From Mycoplasma phocoenae (lineage in GTDB: Bacteria; Bacillota_I; Bacilli_A; Mycoplasmatales; Metamycoplasmataceae), in assembly GCF_012934855.1 (NCBI RefSeq), contig NZ_CP051481.1, forward strand, positions 248,001-312,000: a stretch of DNA of 64,000 nucleotides, in the 5' to 3' direction. The translations under genes and the position numbers were made by a program. Under the pieces are notes generated by a model. It did no database searches and had not been told where the DNA came from. It saw only the letters and a program-made list of their open reading frames with translations. Below, one piece after another: positions 15,036 through 25,978 of this stretch. Positions within the stretch are counted from its first letter, which is position 1. Each line of letters begins with the position of its first letter.

Positions 15036-15914
15036 ATGAATAATAACAATGAATTAATAAAACCTATAATTTTTACTGACATGGACGGCACATTATATGG
15101 ATCTGACTTTAAAGTTATGAAACAAACAAAGTCTGATATCGAATTCGCTTTATCTATAAACGAAGAAAATTTCATTAGCAGTGATTTTAATTTATGCACC
15201 GGTAATCCAATTACTGAAAGAACCATTAATATAGCAAATGAATTAAAAGCGAAATATATTATTGGTTCTACAGGTGCACAAATTTACGATGTTGATAATA
15301 ACAAAATTGTTGTACAACATTGTATTGACAACGAAACCACTCAAGAAATAATTGAATTTTCACTGAAAAATAATATTGAATTAAACTTTTTTAATGAAAA
15401 GGTGTATTATTACGCAGGATACAAAAACCAAGAAGATTTAAATTATACATTGAGTTATCATTTTGATACTGAAGAAGCAAAGGCAAAAATGGTTCAAAAA
15501 TACACAAATCAAGTCATTGATAATATTGTAAAAATTGAATCATGATGTGATCCTAAATATTTTGATATTTTGGAAGATAAATTAAAAACCTTAAATGTCT
15601 CTTATGTAAAATCAAATTGTGGTTTTGAAATAATGGCTAATAACGTTAATAAAGGAACTGGCATTCAAAATGTTTTACAAATGTTTTACCCTGGACATGA
15701 ATTGGAAAACGTTTTTTGTGCAGGTGATTCAAACAATGATTTAAGTATGTTTGAAATATGTGGTTATTCATACGCGATGGCAAACTCTCCTTCTTCAGTG
15801 CAAACTAAAGCTAAATATCATACATCAAGCGTCGAACAAAATGGATTAGGAGAAGCTATTATCGACTATCTATATAGATTAAATAAAACCAAAAAGAAAT
15901 ATTTACTACATTAA
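15036..15914 (+). CDS. Cof-type HAD-IIB family hydrolase
   Basis: 292 residues. HAD motif I FTDMDGTL (nucleophile Asp near residue 14), motif II region LCTGNP, and motif III/IV CAGDSNNDLSMFE. A cap domain lies between, as in the Cof/YidA group. These are cytoplasmic Mg-dependent phosphatases acting on sugar phosphates, nucleotides or flavin precursors; the substrate cannot be read from sequence. One TGA Trp near residue 170. RBS AAAGGAGC 8 bases upstream. Starts divergently from the ABC exporter pair. Confidence 0.88.
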
Positions 15915-15923
15915 AAGTTAATT

Positions 15924-15956
15924 AAAGCACCTTTTTCATAATGGTGTTTTTTTGAT
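15924..15956 (+). terminator. Terminator after the HAD hydrolase gene
   Basis: Stem AAAGCACC / GGTGTTTT (one G-T pair), then a T-run. Confidence 0.75.
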
Positions 15957-15959
15957 GCC

Positions 15960-16350
15960 TGAGAAATCATAATAGTTATGAATCAAATCAAATTAAGTAA
16001 ATTATAAAACGGCATATGTTAAAAATAAAAGTTTTTGTAGTTGAATTGTGCGTTAGTAAAGTATTAAAGGAGTTGACAATTCTAAAACTTGCCAAATGCG
16101 CAATATAAAAAAGTTAACGCATAAGCAGCCACAGGCGCAGCTGTGCACAGATCATTTTTAAAAATTTTAGATATGCTTTAAATTAACGTTTGAAGATTAA
16201 TATGTTCTAAAGCTACAAACGTTGTAAATTATAATATGAAGCAGAAATGCTTAAAACCTTAACAAAGTAAACGTTTAGGCAACGCGTCATTAATTTTAAA
16301 AACCAATAAAAAATATTAAAAAAAACACCATTATTATATAAGTGTTTTTT
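15960..16350 (+). ncRNA. Candidate structured RNA in a gene-free stretch
   Basis: The stretch 15915-16602 has no open reading frame worth calling. Within it are several helices that fit RNA better than DNA: ATTGTGCGTT (16045-16054) with AATGCGCAAT (16095-16104), which pairs over 10 bases only if two G-U pairs are allowed; CACAG/CTGTG near 16131-16146; and AACGTTTG (16185-16192) with CAAACGTT (16216-16223). It ends in a terminator-like hairpin at 16313-16350. Its GC content is locally higher than the flanks. It does not show the conserved cores of RNase P RNA, tmRNA or SRP RNA. It could also be a decayed gene. Confidence 0.35.
16313..16350 (+). terminator. Terminator-like hairpin closing the gene-free stretch
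   Basis: AAAAAACAC ... GTGTTTTTT with an AT-rich loop, followed by more A/T. Confidence 0.55.
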
Positions 16351-16602
16351 AAAGTTTATTTAAGTTAAAAAAATGAATTTGCGCCATTTATAAAAATGTG
16401 TGCTCTATAATTATGGACTATTTTTTCAAGTTTTTATTATTTTTTTTAAAATCATATTTTGTTCTAATAAACCAATAAAAAATAAGGTAATTTTCTTTAT
16501 TTTATTTTTTTATTTCTTATATACTTAAGGCATGTATTAGGTATATAAATACATAAGTTTATTTTTAAAAAAAGAAAAAAAAGAAATTTAAGGATTAAAA
16601 AA

Positions 16603-17961
16603 ATGAAATTAAAAAAATACTCAATTTTATTCACTTTAGGAACTATAGCAACTTCCATAGTTGGTACAGGACTAGTTTCAGCTGCTTGTTCTAATGTTAC
16701 AAACACAAAAGATATAACAATCAAAACAGGTAGTTATGATGATCAAATTAAAAAAGTTGCATCATCTACAATAACACTAGCAGGAGCTTGAAGAGACGCA
16801 AGATTTTTTGCGGGAGACGAAGCTGAAAATTTAGTTGTAGTTGGAGCTACAGACCCTATTTCAAATGATGGTATACAAGCTAAACCAGGTATGAAACAAG
16901 GAGATATTGATGTTTTAAGTAAAATATTCTTAGACACTATCGCGGAAGCTAATAAACAATTGAAACCAATTTCTAAATTGCAAAAACAATTGAAAAAAGC
17001 TAAAACTGAAGAAGAAAAAGCAAACTTAACTCAACAAATTGAAGAAGCTAAGAAAAAAGCTTCATTAGTTATGGAACTTAAAAACAAAACAAAACAATTA
17101 TTTAATATTTATTCGCATGATGGATATACAAAATTAGGACCAAATTCAAACATTCGTTACAACCAAAACGGTGATACTAAAAAAGCTTATTCAAAAACAC
17201 CAGAAGCTGGATCAGACTTTTTCAACATTAAAGAAGATGGGACATGAACACCAAAAGAAAACAAAGAAATCAAAATAATGTTCATTCCTTCTAACGATCC
17301 TAAAAACGTTACAACAGCATCATCAAAATTACAAAAATATATAAATGAAAAATACAACATTAATACAAAAATCACTGTGGCTGTTGATTATAAATCAGCT
17401 TCGCAACAATTAAAAAACAATCAAATTGATTTAGCCTTTTTACCAGTTAACTCGTGAGCAGATTTATCTGGAGATTCATTCTTTATTTTACAAGCTGGAC
17501 GTTCAGTTCAAATAGTTGATCCATATAAATCATTAACAAATACTTCGGAAGCAGCAATTAATGATGAAACAATTTTAGTTAATGCAATGAATAATTACAA
17601 AAAATTTGGTAGCAAAAAACTATACATCAGTGCAGATTCATCACAAAATCCGCAATCAACAATTGAAAATCAATACGCTGCAGAATTGAAAAATGTTGTT
17701 GATTCATTAGTAACAGACAAAACTAACTCATTACCAAATGTTGGATTCTATCGTTCATACATATATGCTAAAAAAGGTACTGAAATTGAAAAAATCATTA
17801 CAAAAGCATTAAAAGAACAAGGTTCTGAATGAAAACTAAATTGAGAAGATGTTAAAGAACATATTCAATATGGATATACTGACACAACATCATCTGCTTC
17901 ATATACATACCCAGAAAAATGATTTAAAAAACATTTCATAGGATTTAAATCATTTAAATAA
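16603..17961 (+). CDS. p37/Cypl-like substrate-binding lipoprotein of an ABC importer
   Basis: 452 residues. Lipoprotein signal peptide with lipobox ending VSAAC (Cys29). The rest is a PhnD/p37-type periplasmic-binding fold: motif TITLAGAWRDARF, a long charged helical insertion (residues ~115-165, EEEKANLTQQIEEAKKK), EIKIMFIPSNDP, then QIDLAFLPVNSWADLSG, which resembles the ligand-site region. Followed by its ATPase and fused permease in the p37-p29-p69 order known from M. hyorhinis, where p37 (Cypl) was shown to bind thiamine/thiamine pyrophosphate. Phosphonate annotation is the usual automatic label. RBS AAGGA upstream. Confidence 0.82.
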
Positions 17962-17969
17962 GGAATAAA

Positions 17970-18848
17970 ATGAATAAACAACAATTAAACAAAGATTTAA
18001 TTGTCACAGACTGAAATATCGACTGAAAAAACGTTGATAAAATATACCCTAATGGAAAAAAAGGATTGACGCAAGTCAATCTTTCTATTAAACAAGGCGA
18101 ATTTGTGGCAATTATCGGATTATCAGGAGCAGGTAAAACCACTTTATTAAAAACTGTTAATAAAATTAATGAGATATCAGGTGGGAAATTAACTGTCGGA
18201 CCTTATGATGTTTCTGAATTGAAAGGTAAAAAATTAAGACAATTTCGTTCAAAGGTGGGAATTGTTTTTCAAGGATATAATTTAATTCAAAACATTTCAG
18301 TGTTTCAAAACGTTTTAGCAGCTAAACTACCGCAAATGAATCCTATTAGAGCATTGTTAGGAATTTATAAAAAAGAAGATATCCAATTTGCTTATAAATG
18401 TTTATCAAAAGTAAACATTTTAGAGAATTCATACGATCTGGCTAAAGATCTGTCAGGAGGGCAAATGCAACGTGTTGCTCTAGCAAGAACTTTAGTACAA
18501 GAACCAAAAATAATACTAGCCGACGAGCCGGTTGGTGCTTTAGATCCAATCATGGCTAAAAGTGTAATGGATGGTTTTTTATTAGTTAACAAAATGGATA
18601 AAATAACCATATTAGCGAATTTACATCACGTAGATTTAGCATTACAATATGCTGATCGTATTATTGGTGTTAAAGAAGGGAAAATTATTTTCGATGGTAC
18701 TTGAGATTCAGTAGATTTAAACGTTTTAAAAAACATTTACGGTGAAGAATTAGAGCAATTTGACGAACAACAATTTGCAGAAACAAAACGTAAAAGACAA
18801 ACCATTCAAAAAGAAATTTCTGAAAGTATAGCAAATTACAAAGGTTAA
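17970..18848 (+). CDS. p29-like ABC importer ATP-binding protein
   Basis: 292 residues. Walker A GLSGAGKTT near residue 50, Q-loop IVFQGYNL, signature DLSGGQMQR, Walker B IILADEPVGALDP, switch His in ANLHHVD. The PhnC family uses the same EPVGALDP/ASLDP segment. It starts 8 bases after the lipoprotein stop and ends 1 base before the permease start region, so the three are one operon. Energises uptake of the p37 ligand. Two TGA Trp in the first 20 residues. Confidence 0.87.
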
Positions 18849-18849
18849 T

Positions 18850-21027
18850 ATGAAAAAAATTGAGTTAACCCTTACTAAATATTGACACAATATTTTATAT
18901 TTTTTCCAACCAAAATTTATTGATGTCAACGGTCAAAAAGTAATTAAAAAATTTCCATTTTTTTCAGTAATATCTTGAATAGTAAGCATAATATTATTTA
19001 TTGTTTTACTGGCTAAATTAAATCCGGATTTTACAAATATTAAATTGTTTGTAAAAGATTTAAAAGAGTTTTTTAATGTCGGTGTTAATGCACAAATTGG
19101 TTCTAATTCAGACATTACACCACTCGATACTTTTGTTAAAAGTTTATCATTATTATGAAAAACGATAGTTTACTCAGTTATAGGTACAATATTTGGTATT
19201 TTAATATCAATACCAATGGCCTTATTGAGTTCGAAAAATTTTGTTAAATCACCTTTAATTTATATGCCTACTCGCGCTATTATGTCAATAATAAGGGCAG
19301 TTCCACCATTGATTATTGCTTACATATTTTACTTTGTGGTATCGCCGGGTTTAGCAGCAGCATTCGCGGTAGCAATATTTGTGGCTTCATTAATGGCAAA
19401 ATGATTATATGAAGATTTAGATACTTATGATGTGAGTTCATTTTATGGTCTTCAATCTATTGGAAATAATAAAATAATTTCATTCAAAAAAGCAATATTG
19501 CCATATCTATCAAGACGTATAGTGTCATATGGTTTTTATTCATTTGAAATGGTTGTGCGTTTTGCAGCTATATTGAGTATTGTTGGTATTTCCACAATTG
19601 GTCAATTAATGGCTGATGAGTATGCTGTACCATATAATTATTCACATCTTTCAATTGTTATATGAGTACTTGTATCATTTATGATTATTATCGAATTATT
19701 CAATTGAGTGATAAAAAAATACATATTAAATCATACACCAAAACACGTCATTTTTGCAAGCGACTGTACTTATGAAGAAAAGTTAAGACAATTAAAAAAA
19801 CAAAAACCCAAAACTATTTATTTAAAAACATTTATAGGTATTTTGATATTAGTTTTATTCATTGCTTCTACATTATTTATAGATTTCGAATTAGCTAATG
19901 AAGTAAAACTGAATTATTTTAAAACCTCAGTACCTAAGTTATTCAGCCCTGATTGATCATTAATTACTAACTGAAGTGAAACCGGACTATCAGATAACCC
20001 AATTTATTTAGCGTTTGAAGCACTTGCCATTTCTATAATCTCTGCAACGATCGGATTATTATTTTCATTAATTTTAGGAATATTAGCTTCAAAAAGAATA
20101 TCAGGTTTTGTTCCATCATTATTCTTTAAGTTATTAATTATTGTTTTGAGAGCAGTGCCAGCTTTTACATTTGTATTGATTTTTTTAAAAATCCAACAAA
20201 ATTCAATTATATGAGCCGGTACACTGGCATTGGGTATTCACTCAATTGGTATGCTTGGAAAACTAATTACTGAATCAGTAGATAAAATAGATAATCAAAT
20301 ATTCGATTCTTTAAATTCAGTAGGTATGACTAGATGACAAAAAATTAAAATCGGTGTATTAAAGGAAATAATGCCTCAAACGTTATCTAACTTTTTATAC
20401 CGTATTGAAATAAATTTTAAATCGTCAGTAGTTATTGGTGCTGTTGGTGCTTGTCCGTTTGGACAACAAATAATAATATACTCATCTGATACAGATAACT
20501 GAAATAGGCTTTCTTCTTATTTATTGGTAACAATTGTCATATTATTAATTATTGAACAATTGTCAAACGTATTAAGAAATAAAATTTTAAATGGATATTT
20601 CTTCGATCAAAACACTTGAATCAAAAAAATGTTATTAAAGAACAAATTCATTCATTCGTTAGCCATTTCTAAAGTAAACAAATATAATTTCAGACCTGAA
20701 GAAAAACATTCAGACATTGTCATAACTCAATTTAATAAAAAAATGCTGTTACAACATTTAAACATTAATAAATTCGATGAATTAATGGAACAGGAATGAC
20801 AATATAATGAATTGTTATTAAACAATAAAAATGTGCGAAAACAAATTAAAATAACTAAACAAAGCATTAAAAACGAATTAAAAACATTCAAAAAATCATA
20901 TTGCAAAAAATATAATATCAATACAATGTTTAAAAAATATCAAGTGTTTAAAAAAATAGCTTATTTAAACAGACGTAATACTTCAGCAATAAATAAATTT
21001 TTCGAAGGACAAATAATACATGCTTAA
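18850..21027 (+). CDS. p69-like fused double ABC permease
   Basis: 725 residues: two PhnE/BPD-type permease domains in one chain. The first spans about residues 90-290, the second about 395-580; each has an EAA-like loop (the first near SFYGLQSIGNNKI, the second near DSLNSVGMTRWQKIKIGVLKEIMP). A cytoplasmic tail of ~130 residues, highly basic and helix-rich, follows the last membrane helix and has no domain I recognise. In M. hyorhinis the membrane partner p69 is the third gene. The fusion means one chain supplies both halves of the channel. Confidence 0.85.
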
Positions 21028-21940
21028 TAAGTTCATTTCATTTTGAGAATACATTAATAATGCTGAATATATAACCTTGTGTACTCATGTGGAACCTGAC
21101 GGAGACACATTAGGTAGTGCTATTGCGCTAAAAGAATTAATTTTGTTAAATTCTAGAAAAACTAAAGAAGTTAAAATATCAGGCAATGATTATCCACGAA
21201 ATTTATTATTTTTGAGTGAAGAAAAAATAGATTTTGTTAATGATGACTATTTCAATAAATCACTAAAAATAGTTGTTGACACATCGACACCCTCTCGCAT
21301 TGCAGATAAACGTGTGAAGACTGAAAATTCACTTAAATTAGATCATCATCATAAAGAAGCTAAGTGATTGTTTGAAATAGGTGGGGACAATTGACCAGCA
21401 ACAGGGCAATTGATTGTTCAAATGATAAAGTTGTTAAATTTAAAAGTTAACAATAAAGTATTGGAAGCCGCAGCTGTTGCAATATTATCTGATACTGAAT
21501 TTTTCAGAGAAAGAAATATATCAAGCGAAACATTCGAATCATATGCATTACTTTTAGATAAAGGTTTACAACACGCTAAGCTATTAAAAAGTATGGCTTT
21601 AAATAATGATGAAAACCAATTAATATTTAATGTATGTTCCAATAAACAAGTCGAAGGAATTGTATCTTATATAATCTCACAAGAAACAATTTCTAATGAC
21701 ATAGTTAGACCTTTGGTTGGAAAGTTTGTTGAAATAAGCAATACCGAAGTACAACTAGCCGTTTTAAAAAGAACACAAGGAAATTATCGTTGTGAAATTC
21801 GTTCAAAAGAACTGTTTGATGTTTCCATTGTGGCAAAGCATTTTAAAGGTGGGGGACATTATAATTCCGCAGGATTTATGATTGATGATCTAGAAGAATT
21901 AAAAAATGTTATTCAATACATAAACCATTTAAAAAATTAG
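21020..21940 (+). CDS. DHH/DHHA1 phosphoesterase (NrnA/MgpA-like)
   Basis: 306 residues. Metal site motifs THVEPDGDTLGS (residues ~20-31), VVDTS and LDHHHKE; the C-terminal DHHA1 domain carries KGGGHYNSAG. Family members degrade nanoRNA, pAp or c-di-nucleotides, so a role in RNA turnover or c-di-AMP breakdown is likely but unproved. The ATG overlaps the permease stop by 8 bases, though no functional link is known. It is more divergent than the two tandem DHH genes at 30356-32303. Confidence 0.85.
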
Positions 21941-21960
21941 GAGTTAATCCTAATTTTTTC
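21932..21960. terminator. Bidirectional terminator between the DHH gene and the broken membrane gene
   Basis: AAAATTAGGA / TCCTAATTTT around a 5-base loop, with A-run and T-run on either side. Both stop codons (TAG on each strand) are inside the stem. Confidence 0.8.
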
Positions 21961-22793
21961 TTTTGATTTTGAATAAGTAATAATGAGATGCATAACCGAT
22001 TCAAAAAATAATATTCATAAATAAAATCAATATAAATTCATTTCAAACATAACTCAATTTCAATATTGAAGCCAATGTCCCGAATTGAGCCCCGATATTT
22101 GAATATCAGTCGCCTTCAGCAAACCCCGCCACGTTATTATTTAAATGAAAAATTTTACTGAATATAATCACATAAATACCAAAACTAAAACAAATAACAT
22201 AAGAAATTAAAATTTGTTTTCAATGGATCTTTTTTCAGCAAAGCAAAATTATATAATCCAAAAAATGCCATGAAAAAATGTAGTCCAAAGTATATTGAAT
22301 TAGGTTTAATACCAATAGTAACGTACTCAAAAAAATTTGATCAATTTAAGTTTTTATTTTCAATAAAACCACCTATGATGGTTAGTGTACCAAAACAGAA
22401 AACAATAAAACCGAAGAAATGAATTATTCGCATTTTTCTATCGAATATCGCTATGATTGCAAATATTATCGAAAAGAAAGGACATCAATCTAGTAAAAAA
22501 ACTTTACTGTATGTATAAGAGTATTTATATAATTCATAATCAGACATACCAACAGAATGTTTTATGTCCATTGTTTTTAAATTTTTAAGATCTGGCAACC
22601 ATCTTATTGTCAAAAAATAAATTAAAAAAGTAACACCTATAATTAAATTGATTATTCATTTCAGATTTAATTTGTTATTTTTCAACAATCAGTCATCACT
22701 CTTATATTTGCGTCACTTGATTGAATATTTTAACAAAGGTATTGATAATAAGCATATAAAGGTTATTAATAATAATAAAAAATTAGCAGTCAT
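21950..22793 (-). pseudogene. YwaF/TP0381-type integral membrane protein, frameshifted
   Basis: Encodes about 280 residues with roughly seven membrane helices (start MTANFLLLLITFICLLSIP; later FFGFIVFCFGTLTIIGG, SIYFGLHFFMAFFGLYNF). The frame breaks at a run of six T (22230-22235; A on the coding strand). Removing one base restores LLKKIHWKQILISYVICFSF and an open frame to TAG 21950-21952. Total length, 844 bases, is one more than a multiple of three, matching one inserted base. As given, translation stops at a TAG soon after. It could be a pseudogene, a phase-variable switch or a sequencing error. Function of the family is unknown. Confidence 0.7.
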
Positions 22794-22967
22794 AATTACC
22801 TCGACAATTCTTTTTTTTCTTTGATTTATTTAAAATAATAATAATTTGGCTTATGTTTTTGATAAAAAAACCAAAAAAAACAGGTTTTTCTTTTTTTTTG
22901 AATGCAACTAAAGTAAAATTACGTTATATTAATAACATTAATATTGAATATAAATTAAGGAGAAAAA

Positions 22968-25103
22968 ATGACAAAAAAAAGTAAATTACTTTCAGCTGCA
23001 TATACATTATCAGCAGTAACTGCATTAGCAGTACCAATGATGGCAGTATCATGTGGATCGGGAAGATTTGATCAAATCGAAGATAACAAATTGAAAATTT
23101 TTTCAGGATTTGCAAAAGACAATAAACAAGGTGAAGCATTACAAGAAGTTGTTAATGCGTACAACCAAACTCAAAAAAACAGTGAAGATTTCGTAGAAGT
23201 GGATGTTGTTCCTTCATCAAAAGGATACGATGACTCAGATTTAATAACAAAATTAAAAGCTAGAGATAAACAAGCATTATACAACATGGTTATTAACTAC
23301 CCAGCAACAGCATCAACTGTCAGTCAATACCAAATGTCACTTTCATTAAACGATATTAAAAAAGACATTGACAGTGTATACTCATCAAAATTTTTACAAT
23401 TAAACAACAAAATTGCAGGTAATAAAAATAACGATTTATTAGTACTACCATTAGTTCGTTCAACTGAATTAATTGCTATTAATAAACCATTATTAGGGAA
23501 ATTCGTTTCTGAATTAAAAGATTTAGGAATGAAAGTAAATGAAGCATTTGCTAAAGGTTTTATTTAAGCTTACAATAAATCAGTAGACAAAAAAGCTAAA
23601 TTAGATTTAATCTGAGCAGGTAAAAAAGGTGAATTTAAAGCTACTGATGCACAAAAAAAAGCTCTTAAAGAAGAATTAAAAGGATTTGAATTTAATAAAG
23701 ATACTTTTACAAACTTTGAAGCTACATTAAAATTCGCAGTATTTGCTAAAAAACTATACCCAAAATCAACTGAGAACATTTTAGCTATCGATGCAATTAC
23801 TAACTCTGTATATAATATGGCTTTTTCAGCAACTAACGGAAATATTGAAGCTTTATTTAAAAAAGATGAAAACAAAAAAACATCAGGTGGATTTGATTTC
23901 GATTCAATTACAACTAAAGACACAAATGAAAACAAAGTTTTAAAACAAGTTTTCGACTTATTTGAAGATGCAATCAAACATCAAGCAATATTTATTTCAG
24001 ATGGTAAAGAATATGGTTCAAGTAAATTAAATTACCATAAAATAGCATTAAACATTGGTTCAACAGCAGGATTCTCACACTTAGGTAAAGACAAACCTGA
24101 AAATCTTTACACTTTCAAAGATGATAAATTGAAAGAAGAAAAAGATGGTAATACTAAATATATTATTAAATATCTAACACCAGTAATAGAGAAAGATGGT
24201 TCAATCAAATTACAATTACAAAAAGATAATGGAATTGAAACCAACAAACTTTTAGACTCTGAAAAAGGAGCAGAAAAAGAAGATTACATTATTAGTGATG
24301 ATCTAGCTAAACAAAATAAATCAAAATTAAGTGATTTAAAAGGTATTCTAGTTGACAACTATAACTACGGACCTAAAAAACCTACCTCAATAATAGAAAA
24401 AGACAATAAAATTTTCATTAAAAATAAAAAAGCTGAAGTTGAATTAAAAGGGGCATTCAAATTTGGTAAATTGAAAAAGGGTAGACACACAAATGTATTC
24501 TACTTTATTCCAGAATCTCAATTAGAACTAACAATTGAAACAGAAGCAGACATTCTAAATAAAACAGAATTGCAATTATTTGCTTCACCAGCTAAATTTA
24601 ACCAAGCGTCTACTCATTCAGCATTCACTCTTCAAGGAGGTTCTATTTTCGGAGTTCACGCTAACGAAAAAGAAGATAAAGGAACAATTAAATTCTTAAA
24701 ATGATTAGTTAGTGCAAAAATTACTAAAGATATTAAATTCAAATTCAAAGATAAAGATGGAAAACCTAAAATTAAAGAATATAAAGCAAACAAATATACA
24801 GGTGCAGAAATAATTGCTGACTATGGATCATACATTGTTCCATTAAAATCAACAATATCATCTTCTGAAGACTCTGAATTATATGAACGTTTAAATGAAG
24901 CTAACAAAATTTTATTCGAAAGACTAAAAATATCATCTTCAGACCAAAATGTAATGGCTATAGAAGATATTTCAGCTCCTCAAGCTACAAAAATTAGAAA
25001 AGCTATTAAAACAGGGTTTAAAACTCTATTCAACAAAGCAACAGCTAATCAACCATTTACATTTGATGATTTAATTAAAACAATTGATGAAAACAAAAAA
25101 TAA
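22968..25103 (+). pseudogene. Large ABC-transporter surface lipoprotein with premature stop
   Basis: Codes for 711 residues but codon 200 is TAA (23565-23567). Lipoprotein signal with lipobox AVSC (Cys29). The mature start (RFDQIEDNKLKIFSGFAKDN) and the segment LVLPLVRSTELIAINK resemble extracellular solute-binding proteins of the sugar/glycerol-phosphate type and the mycoplasma P68/MG185 lipoproteins. The frame stays open for 511 codons after the stop, with normal codon use and a TGA Trp, so the lesion is recent; a CAA-to-TAA change (Gln) is the simplest explanation. It heads the nuclease-ATPase-permease operon. The paralog at 36688 is intact. RBS AAGGAG. Confidence 0.8.
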
Positions 25104-25977
25104 ACTTAAATTGAATTTATTTAAAGGAGCATTAGCTGTTACGGCTTTTGCTTCTTTACCGCTTATGACGATTTCATGTAACAAATTAGATCAAAATTTA
25201 GTTAAAGAAATCAATGAGTATGATTACAATATTGGAAACAAATTAAATCAAAAGGTAGCGATTAAAGAGTTTGACGAAAACAAAAATATAATTGAAACAA
25301 AAAAAACTTATTGAAACGCGTTCGGATATATTGAGGGAACAGTTACTAGGGTTTATGATGGGGACACATTCTCATTTATGCCGGACCATCCGATGGATGA
25401 ATCGGAAAAAACCAAAGGTTTAAAAGTAAGATGTAAATATATAGATACACCAGAATCTATAGGGCCACACACACCTAGCGCAACAGAATTAGAGCAATCT
25501 TATTCAGATCGTGATACAGAATTTGCTAAGTCATTAATTCTAGGTAAAAAAGTTAGAGTTATTGGTAGAAGAACTGATAGGACATATGATAGAATGACGG
25601 GAATCACGTTTTTTGGCGATAACTTTGAAAGATGTTTCGAGTTAGAAATGTTAAAAAACGGATTCACTGTTTCAACCTTATCTAAAGAAGATACTTCTGA
25701 TTATCGAATTCAATATGATAGTAATGTAAAAGACACTTACATGGGTTTATTCGCAAAAGATTTTGCTTATGCTCAAAATTATGGAGTTTTGAATAAACAA
25801 AATTTTTTCAATGAATTCAATACCGCAGAGGATTTATGCAATACAGTTTATAGCGCGCATGGTAATGCATGAAATGACCATGGCTACTATAAATATTTAA
25901 CTAATAGCCCATCCGCTCAAGATTCAGAAAATAATTTCATTGAGTGGTTGCTGCAAAAAGAAAGAGGAAAAAAATAA
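25087..25977 (+). CDS. Surface thermonuclease (SNase) lipoprotein
   Basis: 296 residues. Lipobox MTISC (Cys31). SNase fold: GTVTRVYDGDTFSF (Asp ligands), VRCKYIDTPES with the catalytic Arg region, and RVIGRRTDRTYDRMTG. Such enzymes cut DNA and RNA at the cell surface. Starts within the last codons of the lipoprotein gene (overlap 17 bases). The set lipoprotein-nuclease-ATPase-two permeases matches MG185-MG189 of M. genitalium; mhp379 of M. hyopneumoniae is a characterised homologue type. It contains one of the few TGG Trp codons I noticed (EWLL near the end). Confidence 0.88.
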
Positions 25978-25978
25978 T

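Noticed and set aside
14918-15226. Minus-strand frame of 102 codons opposite the HAD gene
   Set aside because: Shadow of the conserved HAD frame; its end only overlaps the permease start.
15960-16350. RNase P RNA, tmRNA or SRP RNA
   Set aside because: None of the conserved core sequences of these RNAs can be found; left as an unassigned candidate.
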